Shown: positions 1 through 7,420 of the stretch, in pieces
How the letters are laid out: each line of letters starts with the position of its first letter
Numbering within the stretch: position 1 is the first letter of the stretch
Origin: Microcaldota archaeon
GTDB taxonomy: Archaea; Micrarchaeota; Micrarchaeia; Micrarchaeales; Micrarchaeaceae
Reading direction: 5' to 3'
Length of the DNA stretch: 8,369 bases
Assembly: GCA_021819045.1 (NCBI GenBank)
Contig: JAKASM010000009.1
Span: 1-8,369 of the forward strand
Notes under the pieces: generated by a model
The model's database searches: none
The model's input: only the letters and a program-made list of their open reading frames with translations
Told to the model about the DNA's origin: nothing
Translations under genes and position numbers: made by a program

Positions 1-2
1 CA

Positions 3-560
3 TGGCCGGTACTGAGTGCAACCGAAGCCCCGAATATAGATACGGCCATATACAGGCTGAGGATATTCGGAAAAGTTGGCAAGGAGATGTCGTTCAGCTG
101 GAGCGAATTAATGAAGATGCCTATAATAAAAAAGAAACTCGATATGCATTGCGTTACCAGGTGGAGCAGGATAGGAGACGAATGGGAAGGGATCTCCCTC
201 CCTTATATCCTAAACATGGCAGAGCCAAAAGGCAGATACCTTATGCTATGGTCCTCCTATGTTGATTATTCCGCCAACGTTCCAATGGATTACATAAATG
301 ATGACTGCATGCTTGCTTTCAAAGTGAATGGGAAGCCTCTCGAACCAAAGCATGGAGGCCCCATAAGGGCATTTATCCCCACGCTTTATCTCTGGAAAAG
401 CACAAAGTGGATAGATGGGATAGAGGTCATAGAAGAAGACAAGCCCGGATTTTGGGAGCAACGCGGATACAACATGAGAGGCGACTATTGGAAAGAGGAA
501 AGATATTGGGAAGGAATCACTTTTGTTGACAAACTTCTGCACAGGCAGAAAAAGATATAA
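3..560 (+). CDS. Sulfite-oxidase-like molybdopterin oxidoreductase, 3' part
   Basis: The frame is open from the window edge, so the true start lies upstream; 185 residues are visible. The protein matches the oxidoreductase molybdopterin-binding (SUOX/YuiH-like) domain, which binds a molybdenum-pterin cofactor and carries out oxygen-atom or electron transfer. The key signature is HCVTRW (Cys codon at 150-152), whose cysteine ligates molybdenum in this superfamily. Downstream come VNGKPLEPKHGGPIR, YLWKSTKWIDGI, and DKPGFWEQRGY...RGDYWKEERY, a C-terminal pattern typical of the short sulfite-oxidase-like oxidoreductases without heme or dimerisation domains. The in-frame ATG at 87 is internal, because residues before it (LRIFGKVGKE) already match the family. 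No signal peptide can be judged because the N-terminus is missing. The physiological substrate is unknown; true sulfite oxidation is not established for this subgroup. The next gene starts 13 nt downstream, so the two may be co-transcribed. Confidence 0.9.
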   Translation, partial: WPVLSATEAPNIDTAIYRLRIFGKVGKEMSFSWSELMKMPIIKKKLDMHCVTRWSRIGDEWEGISLPYILNMAEPKGRYLMLWSSYVDYSANVPMDYINDDCMLAFKVNGKPLEPKHGGPIRAFIPTLYLWKSTKWIDGIEVIEEDKPGFWEQRGYNMRGDYWKEERYWEGITFVDKLLHRQKKI

Positions 561-573
561 AGTAAAACGCAGA

Positions 574-1083
574 ATGCATTCTGATAAAATGCGACAGAGT
601 GAAATAGGCAAAATTTCCATAAACAAAAACATAAAGATCCGATATTACAAGTTCACCGATGTATTCAAAGGCTTCGAGAATGTAGATGCGGTGAAAAGAC
701 TATTCGGAAAAGACACGAAAAAGATATTGTCAAAGCTTAAAGTCATGCTATTTTCAAGCAAATGGGGATATCTATGGGTGGACGACAGGAATATGTCGCT
801 GGGGTGCAATTACGACTACATAAAGAAGGCGGACAAGCGTTACGTGTACCTCGATGTAATACATGAATTGACACACATAAAGCAGGGCATGGAGGGAAGG
901 AACCTATTCGATGATAATTTCGAGTATGTCGACAGCCCTACAGAAATAGAAGCTTACAGAGAAGGAGTCGCGGAGGCTAAGCGGATAGGTATGTCCAACA
1001 GTGAAATAATAGAATACCTAAAGGTAGACTGGGTAGAGGAGAAGGATTTCAAAAAGTTGCTAAGGGCAGTAGGTCTTGCTTGA
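574..1083 (+). CDS. Small HExxH zinc-metallopeptidase-like protein, function unknown
   Basis: The product is 169 residues if started at the ATG at 574. It has a zincin-type HELTH motif at residues 97-101, preceded by a hydrophobic/acidic strand (VYLDVI). About 23-29 residues later there is a segment SPTEIEAYREG that offers glutamates (E124, E126, E130) as a third zinc ligand. This is a gluzincin-like arrangement, so a metal-dependent peptidase is plausible, but I cannot name the family or a substrate. The protein has no signal peptide or membrane segment, and the N-terminal 60 residues are rich in lysine and arginine. An earlier ATG at 523 would overlap the upstream gene by 38 nt and add a basic stretch of no family character. 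The ATG at 574 lies 13 nt after the upstream stop. A third option is ATG 589, which lies about 32 nt past a TATA-like GATATAAAG (553-561) and could be leaderless. Confidence 0.75.
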   Translation: MHSDKMRQSEIGKISINKNIKIRYYKFTDVFKGFENVDAVKRLFGKDTKKILSKLKVMLFSSKWGYLWVDDRNMSLGCNYDYIKKADKRYVYLDVIHELTHIKQGMEGRNLFDDNFEYVDSPTEIEAYREGVAEAKRIGMSNSEIIEYLKVDWVEEKDFKKLLRAVGLA

Positions 1084-1098
1084 TTTGTACGTGTTTTG

Positions 1099-2592
1099 AT
1101 GGAAATAGGGCTAAGAATAGAAAGACACTTGCGCATTATCCTTTCAATAATTCTTGTAATCTTGCCTCTAATTACTATATACGTGCTTTTTCACTTCAGA
1201 GGTCCTCAATGGGACCTTACTGCACATTCATTGTTGGGCAAGTCTCTCTTAAACTATCTAACGCATAGTGCGGTAGGAGCAAAAACCGCATTTGTTGGGG
1301 AGTATTTAAATAATCTAATATATTACGCAGAGCCATACCGTGCGCCATTAAGCACGCCAATATTCGCCTTACTATCCATTTTCTTCGCAGAGCCAGTTCT
1401 GCCATATATGATTCTTGTATATCTGGGAGCGGTAGCAGCTCTGTACAAACTTGGCAGGCAGACAGGAATAGATACTCTGATCATATTCTCCGCATTCCTT
1501 AATCCATATGTCTTGTATTTCTTCTTTGTGCCCAATGGAATGGAAGGGCTGTCAATAATATTTGTGCTGCTGGCGCTCACGCTATTATACAAAAAACGCA
1601 GCATATCCGGTGTCTTCCTTGCTATGGCCAGCCTTGCCAAATATCCAGCGCTCATATTGCTGCCATTGGTACTACTTTTAGGTACGAAAAAGAAAATAAT
1701 TTCAGGGTTGATATTTGAGGTTGCAACGATATCGCCATGGCTTCTTTTCAACTATTTTGTGTATGGTAACCCTTTATACGGGTATGAGGCAGCGCTTTCA
1801 AATGCGGTAACATCGGGAGGTTATACCATAGTCCATCCTTTTGCAGTGCTTGCAGTAATAGGGTACCCTCTCGCTCTATGTTTAATAGGAATAGCGGCAT
1901 GGGTTAGTAAAAAGAAAAATAAGGCAATGCCCCATTTCAGAAATAAATACAAAGTATTTGCTGTGTTTTTTGCGCTTTCCCTAATAGGCTATGCCTTTGT
2001 TTTGCCGCACAACGATTTCTTTACCCAAGAAAGATTTGGTTATCTCTTTTCCACAGCATTCATAATAATTTCGGCATCTTTTCTTACAGACGTGCTCCCT
2101 AAAAAGCTGCATATTGAGCGGTATATAGCAGTAGCTGCAATAATGGTGCTTGTCGTAGGCCTCTACTACACATACATCACATCGAGCACTAGTGTTGTAG
2201 AATATTATAATTCAAACAGCCCCAACAATGTATATACGCAAGCGTACAGCGAACTCTCACTATTGGGATTCGGAGGATGCAGGTTCATATCTAATGCGTG
2301 GATCCCAATGCTTTATCAGCACATGAATGCATACTCGCCATTCATAAGATACTCAAGCAAAACAATAACTCCTATAGTAATAAGGCTGCTTGCGCACCAC
2401 GGGATAAATTATACAGAATTTACAGAAGAACAGGCAAGATATCCTATAGTTGTCATAGAAGGGGCAGGTGTATCCCCATCACTTATAATAGGGCTTAAAA
2501 ATTCCACACTATCATATAATACTTCATACATACAGATATACCTGCCTAAAAATGTAACATGCTACGCACCAACACTGTATCCTGCAGGATGA
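1099..2592 (+). CDS. GT-C-type multi-pass membrane glycosyltransferase, ArnT/PMT-like
   Basis: The product is 497 residues with about eleven predicted membrane helices in residues 12-362 and a soluble C-terminal domain of about 135 residues. The N-terminal helix (12-32) is followed by a first loop with RGPQWDLTAHS. W38-D39 there fits the loop-1 acidic residue used by GT-C enzymes, which take lipid-phosphate-linked sugars. Further family-like features are YRAPLSTPIF after loop 1 and the helix pair around LNPYVLYFFFVPNG...LAKYPALILLPL. The C-terminal domain carries four N-glycosylation sequons (NYT, NST, NTS, NVT), consistent with it facing outside. The likely role is transfer of a sugar to a surface glycolipid or protein; donor and acceptor are unknown. 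The start is taken as ATG 1099, 15 nt after the upstream stop; a TTG sits just before it at 1096. No clear ribosome binding site is visible. The stop overlaps the ATG at 2589 and 2592 upstream of rtcB. Confidence 0.8.
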   Translation: MEIGLRIERHLRIILSIILVILPLITIYVLFHFRGPQWDLTAHSLLGKSLLNYLTHSAVGAKTAFVGEYLNNLIYYAEPYRAPLSTPIFALLSIFFAEPVLPYMILVYLGAVAALYKLGRQTGIDTLIIFSAFLNPYVLYFFFVPNGMEGLSIIFVLLALTLLYKKRSISGVFLAMASLAKYPALILLPLVLLLGTKKKIISGLIFEVATISPWLLFNYFVYGNPLYGYEAALSNAVTSGGYTIVHPFAVLAVIGYPLALCLIGIAAWVSKKKNKAMPHFRNKYKVFAVFFALSLIGYAFVLPHNDFFTQERFGYLFSTAFIIISASFLTDVLPKKLHIERYIAVAAIMVLVVGLYYTYITSSTSVVEYYNSNSPNNVYTQAYSELSLLGFGGCRFISNAWIPMLYQHMNAYSPFIRYSSKTITPIVIRLLAHHGINYTEFTEEQARYPIVVIEGAGVSPSLIIGLKNSTLSYNTSYIQIYLPKNVTCYAPTLYPAG

Positions 2593-2603
2593 TGTGCAAT
2601 TAC

Positions 2604-4037
2604 ATGAAAAAAATAAACGAATATCTATGGGAGATAGAAAAGGATGCCTCTGCAGGAATGAATGTTCCCGTCAGGATCTTTGCAAACTCCAGATTAATGG
2701 CAGGAATGCAGAACGATAGGACGCTAAAGCAAGCCACAAACGCCGCATGCCTTCCCTCCATACAAAAAAACATGCTTGTGATGCCGGATGGACATGAAGG
2801 ATACGGCAGCCCTATAGGTGGAGTAGCGGCATTCGAGGCAGAAAATGGAATAATATCACCAGGATTTGTCGGATTCGACATAGGATGCGGTGTAAGGCTG
2901 ATCAGAACAAATATGACGTACACAGATCTAAAGCCAAAGCTTGGTCAGCTTATGGATGCCATGTTCAGGAATGTGCCTAGTGGAGTCGGGAGCAAGATGA
3001 ATCTAGGATTGACACAGAAAGACCTTGATAATATATCAAGCTATGGCATCGGCTATATAATAGACAAGGGCTACGGCTTCCCCGAAGATTCAGAAGCGGT
3101 AGAGGAAGGAAAAGCTATGGATGGTGCAGATATAAGCAAAGTCAGCAATTTGGCTAAAACCAGGGGGCTGCAGCAACTAGGCACTCTTGGTGCAGGAAAC
3201 CATTTTGCAGAGATTCAAAAAGTTGACAGAATACTGGATGAGAGAGGTGCAAAACTATACGGCCTTGATGAGGGGATGGTTGTGATAATGCTGCACAGCG
3301 GCTCAAGGGGTTTTGGCCACCAGATATGCAGCGACTATATACGGGCGCTAATGGAATATCAGGCAAAGCACAGCATAAAAATGAAGGATCCAGAGCTCAG
3401 CTACGCACATATAGGAAGCAGGGAGGCAGATGACTACTGGAAAGCGATGTGCGCAGCAATAAATTTTGCATTTGTTAACAGGCAGATCATGACCCATTTC
3501 ATAAGGAAAAGCTTTGCCGATACATTCAAAAGGAGCGCAGAAGAGCTTGATATGCGGCTGGTCTACGACCTATGCCACAATACGGCAAAACTGGAGGAGC
3601 ACGAGGTGGACGGAAAAAGAATGAAGCTCTATGTGCACAGGAAGGGTGCAACAAGGGCATTTGGGCCAGGCAGGAAGGAGGTGCCGAAAGAATACCGGCA
3701 ATACGGCCAGCCTGTTCTAATACCTGGCAGCATGGGCACTGCAAGTTATGTGCTCGCAGGAAATGCGGATAGCATGGTCGAGACATTCGGCTCGTCATGC
3801 CATGGTGCAGGCAGGGTCATGTCAAGGCACCAGGCACTGAGAGAGATAACCTCATCAAAGACTTTGGAAGAGATGAAGAGAAAAAGCATAGAGATAAGAG
3901 TGAGGAGCAAAAAACTGATAAGTGAAGAGGCAGAGTGGGCTTACAAGAATGTAGATGATGTGGTTGCTAGCATAGAGGGTGCTAAAATTTCCAGGATAGT
4001 TGCAAGGCTTGCGCCCATAGGAGTTACAAAAGGGTAA
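2604..4037 (+). CDS. rtcB: RtcB RNA-splicing ligase
   Basis: The product is a 477-residue RtcB, close to the usual archaeal length of about 480. RtcB joins 2',3'-cyclic phosphate or 3'-phosphate ends to 5'-OH ends using GTP and Mn2+, sealing tRNA exons after intron excision. All active-site elements I know from the archaeal enzyme are present: FDIGCG (D92, C95), GAGNHF (N199, H200), LHSGSRGFGH (H231), DLCHNTAKLEEH (H325), and SSCHGAGR, in which H400 is the histidine expected to be guanylylated. The early motif PDGHEGYGSPIGGVAAF is also typical. No intein is present. ATG 2604 is chosen because MKKINEYLWEI matches the usual family N-terminus; ATGs at 2589 and 2592 would add 4-5 residues, and AGGATG upstream could serve as a weak ribosome binding site. 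The gene is the last of the first plus-strand cluster. Archease, its usual partner, is not in the window. Confidence 0.97.
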   Translation: MKKINEYLWEIEKDASAGMNVPVRIFANSRLMAGMQNDRTLKQATNAACLPSIQKNMLVMPDGHEGYGSPIGGVAAFEAENGIISPGFVGFDIGCGVRLIRTNMTYTDLKPKLGQLMDAMFRNVPSGVGSKMNLGLTQKDLDNISSYGIGYIIDKGYGFPEDSEAVEEGKAMDGADISKVSNLAKTRGLQQLGTLGAGNHFAEIQKVDRILDERGAKLYGLDEGMVVIMLHSGSRGFGHQICSDYIRALMEYQAKHSIKMKDPELSYAHIGSREADDYWKAMCAAINFAFVNRQIMTHFIRKSFADTFKRSAEELDMRLVYDLCHNTAKLEEHEVDGKRMKLYVHRKGATRAFGPGRKEVPKEYRQYGQPVLIPGSMGTASYVLAGNADSMVETFGSSCHGAGRVMSRHQALREITSSKTLEEMKRKSIEIRVRSKKLISEEAEWAYKNVDDVVASIEGAKISRIVARLAPIGVTKG

Positions 4038-4039
4038 CC

Positions 4040-4046
4040 TTTTCTT
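4040..4046 (+). terminator. Possible U-tract terminator after rtcB
   Basis: A short pyrimidine tract, TTTTCTT, begins 3 nt after the rtcB stop, and a second T run follows at 4055-4058. Archaeal transcription often ends at U-rich tracts without a hairpin, so the tract could end the first transcript just ahead of the next promoter. The tract is short and no hairpin is visible, so the call is tentative. Confidence 0.3.
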
Positions 4047-4054
4047 GCAAACTC

Positions 4055-4064
4055 TTTTAAATAA
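4055..4064 (+). promoter_or_regulatory. TATA-box promoter of the flavoprotein-hydrolase unit
   Basis: TTTTAAATAA lies with its centre about 26-29 nt ahead of the ATG at 4089, the usual distance from an archaeal TATA box to the transcript start. The transcript would therefore begin at or within a few bases of the start codon, giving a leaderless or near-leaderless mRNA. This agrees with the lack of any GGTG/GGAGG ahead of the ATG. Confidence 0.65.
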
Positions 4065-4088
4065 GATAATTCTATTTTATTTGATAGC

Positions 4089-5462
4089 ATGGTAATGGGA
4101 TCGCTTCCAGAGCAGGTTGATGTTGCTGTAATCGGAGGCGGAGTCGGCGGCTATGTTGCTGCGATCAGAGCTGCACAGCTGGGCAAAAGTACAGCACTGG
4201 TGGAGAAAGAAAAACTCGGAGGGCATTGCCTTAATTATGCATGCATACCTTCAAAGACGCTTATCCACATATCTGACATATTTTACCAAGCACAGCATTC
4301 GCAGAAGTTCGGAATAGACATAGGCTCAGCATCTATAGACGCGAAGAGAATGCTCGAGTGGAGAGTTTCTGTCTCAAAGAAGCTGGAGGACGGTGTTGCA
4401 TTCCTTTGCAAATCAAACGGAGTTGAGATATTAAAAGGTACAGCAACATTTCTGTCTTCAAATACATTACAATTGACCGATGGAATAACACTTGAATTTA
4501 AAAAAGCGATTATAGCAACAGGATCTAACCCTCGTCCTCTAAACGGTTTCGAATTCAATGACACGATAATCGACTACAAGCAGGCGTTGCTTCTTGACAG
4601 GATACCAAAGAGTATGCTGATAATAGGTGCAGGGTATGTTGCTGTTGAGATAGGCACTCTTTACGCAAAGCTAGGCACAAAGGTCACAATACTGGCTAGG
4701 TCTGATGTCCTATCCCACTTCGACAGGGATGCAGTCGCTCTGGTTAAAACCAAAATGGAAGCTTTGGGTGTGAAAATAATTACCGGTGTGACGCCTACAG
4801 AAAGAAAAGGGAATTCAGTATCTCTAAGCAATGGCAGCAGTATAGATGCAGAGATAATCGTCGTGGCTACAGGTTTGTATCCATATACTGAAGGATTAGG
4901 CATTCAAAACACCAAAGTAAAAATGGATGAAAAGGGTTTCATAAAGGTGGACGAGCATCTTCAGACGTCAGACCCAAACATATTTGCAGTAGGAGACGTA
5001 ATAGGAGAACCTATGCTTGCGCACAAAGCGATACGGCAGGGCGTTGTTGCTGGCGAGGCAGCTTCAGGGCTGAATTCAGAATATTCCAACATAGTCGTGC
5101 CGGCGGTCATATTCTCCGACCCGGAGATAGCAATAGCAGGTACGGTAGAGGAGAAAGAAGGGGTAAAAGTCATAAAATTCCCTCTAAGCGGACTGGGCAG
5201 GGCGGTCGCACTTGACGCAACGAAAGGATTTGTAAAGATTGCATATGAAGACGATGGCCTAGTAAAGGGAATTGAGATTGTTTCACCAGATGCGAACTCA
5301 ATGATTGCTGAGGCGGCTCTAGCTATAGAGATGGGCGCAACTATTGAGGACATAGCCGACACCATACATCCGCACCCTACATACAGCGAAGGAATCCAAG
5401 AAGCAGCAGAAGCGGCATTGGGGAGGGCCATACACTTCTTTTACGGTAAGCAGAGCAAATAA
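4089..5462 (+). CDS. lpdA: Dihydrolipoamide dehydrogenase-like flavoprotein (class I disulfide reductase)
   Basis: The product has 457 residues, the normal length for this family. FAD is bound by the N-terminal GGGVGG motif (residues 16-21). The redox-active disulfide is C47/C52 in GGHCLNYACIPSK. ATGSNPRP, a second Rossmann motif GAGYVAVE (180-187), and the FAD motif IFAVGDV (298-304) follow in order. The C-terminal dimerisation domain ends with HPHPTYSE (H429 and E434), the catalytic His-Glu pair of dihydrolipoamide dehydrogenases rather than the tyrosines of mercuric reductase. The second nucleotide site is unusual: GxGxxA, and ILARS at 201-205 where NAD-dependent enzymes normally have an acidic residue, so NADP(H) preference is possible. 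No lipoyl domain is attached, and no E1/E2 genes lie in the window, so the physiological disulfide substrate is uncertain. ATG 4089 is used; ATG 4095 is an alternative. It probably shares a transcript with the hydrolase gene downstream. Confidence 0.9.
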   Translation: MVMGSLPEQVDVAVIGGGVGGYVAAIRAAQLGKSTALVEKEKLGGHCLNYACIPSKTLIHISDIFYQAQHSQKFGIDIGSASIDAKRMLEWRVSVSKKLEDGVAFLCKSNGVEILKGTATFLSSNTLQLTDGITLEFKKAIIATGSNPRPLNGFEFNDTIIDYKQALLLDRIPKSMLIIGAGYVAVEIGTLYAKLGTKVTILARSDVLSHFDRDAVALVKTKMEALGVKIITGVTPTERKGNSVSLSNGSSIDAEIIVVATGLYPYTEGLGIQNTKVKMDEKGFIKVDEHLQTSDPNIFAVGDVIGEPMLAHKAIRQGVVAGEAASGLNSEYSNIVVPAVIFSDPEIAIAGTVEEKEGVKVIKFPLSGLGRAVALDATKGFVKIAYEDDGLVKGIEIVSPDANSMIAEAALAIEMGATIEDIADTIHPHPTYSEGIQEAAEAALGRAIHFFYGKQSK

Positions 5463-5480
5463 GGCATAAGGCAGTATGAT

Positions 5481-6233
5481 ATGGATTATGACTCGGACTT
5501 TACGGATGAGTTTGCTCAGACCTCTTTGGGAGACATGCATTTCAAGCATCACAAAGGAGGCGGAGAGAAGATAATATTCATCCACGGTCTCGGGGGTAGC
5601 ACTATGGCATGGAAACGCCTCATGGAGCTTATGCCGGATGACTTAGACATATATCTTGTTGACATGCTAGGGCATGGCCAATCTGCTGCTCCGGATGTAG
5701 ACTATACCATAAGCATACAGTTCCAATTCCTAAGAGAGTTTATAGCACTCCAGAACAACGGAGACAGTTTCATATTTGGCCATTCATATGGCGGATGGGT
5801 GGCATCTTATTATGCATCGCAGCCTTGCGGACTAAAAGGCCTAATACTAGAGGATACTGCTGGTATAAAGGAACAGCTTGATGACCTTGCATCTTCAGGA
5901 AGGCTGCAAACTGATAAGGAGAGGCTTCTGGCATCGGTCATGGAACTAAACAACAACAAAGAAAGCGTAATGAGGAGTGCAATCTTCTCCGATCAGCAGA
6001 ATGAGACCATATCCGGAGAGATGTTGGCAGCAATAAAGAAGCCGGTAAGGCTGATATGGGGAAGGAATGACGCAATTGTTCCTCTAAACTACGGTATAAT
6101 CTTAAGTAAAAAGCTAAACTCAAAGATCGACATAATAGACGGTGCAGGCCACGAGCCGCATTATGAGCAGCCAGCAAAGGTCAAAACTTCATTAATGGAA
6201 TTCATATCTAGGGCAGCTTACCCTGCTCAATAA
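5481..6233 (+). CDS. Alpha/beta hydrolase-fold protein
   Basis: The product has 250 residues, the usual size of a single-domain alpha/beta hydrolase with a small cap. The oxyanion-hole motif FIHGLGG is at residues 33-39, and VDMLGHGQS at 60-68 is the typical strand-4 region. The nucleophile elbow is GHSYGG with S102. The acid is D197 in WGRNDAIVP, and the catalytic histidine is H224 in GAGHEPHYEQP, so the triad is complete. The cap (about 125-180) is short and charged. Substrate cannot be deduced: esterase, lactonase, thioesterase or C-C bond hydrolase activities all occur in this fold. The gene begins 18 nt after the flavoprotein gene, which suggests one operon. Its last 26 nt overlap the 3' end of the oppositely oriented kinase gene. 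No signal peptide is seen, so a cytoplasmic location is likely. Confidence 0.9.
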   Translation: MDYDSDFTDEFAQTSLGDMHFKHHKGGGEKIIFIHGLGGSTMAWKRLMELMPDDLDIYLVDMLGHGQSAAPDVDYTISIQFQFLREFIALQNNGDSFIFGHSYGGWVASYYASQPCGLKGLILEDTAGIKEQLDDLASSGRLQTDKERLLASVMELNNNKESVMRSAIFSDQQNETISGEMLAAIKKPVRLIWGRNDAIVPLNYGIILSKKLNSKIDIIDGAGHEPHYEQPAKVKTSLMEFISRAAYPAQ

Positions 6234-6801
6234 ATCCTAGCAGTTCGGGCATTCTATCTATGCGCCTAAGATGGGGGGCTTCCACCCGCTTTCCTTCGAG
6301 CTTGGTTTTCAGGTAGTTTGCAACTGCATTTCTATCAGCTTCGCTTTCCACTTCCAGAACCTCTCCACATTTTTCCTCGGCAGCAGCCCCGCAATAATCG
6401 AGTGCCTCTGCCATTAAATTCTCTTTAAGCTTCTCTGTCCCGTAACCTCTGACCTCCAGTCTTTTTTCCAATGTTTTAAGGTCGCATCTTACTACTATTC
6501 CTATGTCATATCTAATATCCAACTCACATGCAAGATGCCCCACTACAAGAACTGCACCGTTTTTAACACTCTCCTTTGCCAGCTGCTTGATCTTGCTGGT
6601 CAAAGGACGTATCTTCGCTACTTTCGCACCATCAATGTCTACCTTAGAGAACAGCCTGTATGATTCTATTATAGAGTTTATTTCTATAAGAGGAATCCCA
6701 AGAGCATCTGACAGCTCCTTTGCAAAAGTGCTTTTGCCGGTACCCGGCGTGCCTGTAACAGCAACAAAAAGTCCCTGCCTAGTTATCTTTATGCTAACCA
6801 C
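6208..6801 (-). CDS. AK6/Fap7-type adenylate kinase (P-loop NTPase)
   Basis: The product has 197 residues. The P-loop is GTPGTGKS at residues 17-24, followed by ELSDALGIPLIEIN. A VVGHLACELD segment corresponds to the GHL motif of the AK6/Fap7 family, and RLEVRGYGTEKLKENLMAEALD (116-137) carries the family's RGY...K..EN..AE pattern. Members act as adenylate kinase/ATPase; the eukaryotic and archaeal Fap7 proteins work with uS11 in late small-subunit ribosome maturation. The C-terminal 60 residues, with APHLRRIDRMPELLGF, extend beyond the catalytic core. The start is a GTG at 6801, the only start-like codon between an in-frame TGA (6802-6804) and the P-loop, so it is well defined. It overlaps the stop of the upstream gene by 8 nt, indicating translational coupling. 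No clear ribosome binding site precedes it. The 3' end overlaps the alpha/beta hydrolase gene on the other strand. Confidence 0.9.
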   Translation of the reverse strand: MVSIKITRQGLFVAVTGTPGTGKSTFAKELSDALGIPLIEINSIIESYRLFSKVDIDGAKVAKIRPLTSKIKQLAKESVKNGAVLVVGHLACELDIRYDIGIVVRCDLKTLEKRLEVRGYGTEKLKENLMAEALDYCGAAAEEKCGEVLEVESEADRNAVANYLKTKLEGKRVEAPHLRRIDRMPELLGFIEQGKLP

Positions 6802-7390
6802 TCACAAAACGTGCAGCAGCATCAAAAATGCCGTTTAGTTCCTCCCTCGCCAATTCTAGGTTCAACGCGTCACTCTGGGAAAGATGCACATTTACCAAAT
6901 AATTCTTGGCTCCGCTGAAAAGCCAAGAGCCGATTGTCTTATCCTTGAAGCTGTAGCTGAAATCAGCAACTAGGTCAGATTTCATTACAAGCCTCTCCAC
7001 CAACTTCATCGTCTGGTCATCAACAGAATCCAACTCTATTATCTCTTCTCTTGCGGTGTCTCTGGTCACATTATATGGTTTTATAATAGGAACGCCATGC
7101 TGCTTCGCTTGCATTGAGAGGTTCTGCGCAAACTGCCTTGTCATGGAATCTGCCCTTGACAAGTCATCCTCCATGTCCCTAGCCTCTTTCGGAATTGAAC
7201 CAAGGGCATTGTCTATGTACTTGTTTGCATACTCCTTCATATTCGAAATTGTGACTCCGATATCTGGCCTGCTTGCGTATTTGTCAAGGTTGTTAATAGC
7301 ATCAGATATTGGGATGGCAAAACGATCGCCAGCCTCCTTATCCATATCCTTGAGCAAAGATTGCGTATAATCGCTGATCAGCTCAGCCAT
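6794..7390 (-). CDS. Unrecognised archaeal protein, coupled to the AK6-like kinase
   Basis: I do not recognise this 198-residue protein. It is soluble-looking, with no signal peptide or membrane helix. The first half (about residues 1-100) is strongly helical in character, rich in D/E/K/N, M and A, with segments such as IGVTISNMKEYANKYIDNAL. The second half contains KPYNVTRDTAREEIIELD and a final mixed region with SWLFSGAKNYLVNVHLSQSDALNLE. No metal-binding or nucleotide-binding motif stands out. ATG 7390 is preferred to GTG 7396 because GGTG (7396-7399 on this strand) sits 5 nt upstream of it and the TATA box gives a leader of about 10 nt. It is first in a two-gene unit and overlaps the kinase start by 8 nt. 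The tight coupling suggests a related task, but that is inference. Confidence 0.8.
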   Translation of the reverse strand: MAELISDYTQSLLKDMDKEAGDRFAIPISDAINNLDKYASRPDIGVTISNMKEYANKYIDNALGSIPKEARDMEDDLSRADSMTRQFAQNLSMQAKQHGVPIIKPYNVTRDTAREEIIELDSVDDQTMKLVERLVMKSDLVADFSYSFKDKTIGSWLFSGAKNYLVNVHLSQSDALNLELAREELNGIFDAAARFVSG

Positions 7391-7420
7391 CCTCACACCA
7401 ATATTACTTAAAAGCTAAAA

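Noticed and set aside
2..265. An 87-codon plus-strand reading frame overlapping the molybdoenzyme gene.
   Set aside because: It is a shadow of the molybdoenzyme gene, whose frame shows clear family motifs over the same bases.
523..573. Upstream ATG 523 as start of the HELTH protein.
   Set aside because: It would overlap the preceding gene by 38 nt and adds only a basic tract translated from that gene's 3' end; ATG 574 or 589 fits better.
4089..5462. Mercuric reductase as the identity of the flavoprotein.
   Set aside because: The ILARS segment resembles MerA, but there is no N-terminal heavy-metal domain or C-terminal cysteine pair, and HPHPTYSE is the Lpd-type active site.
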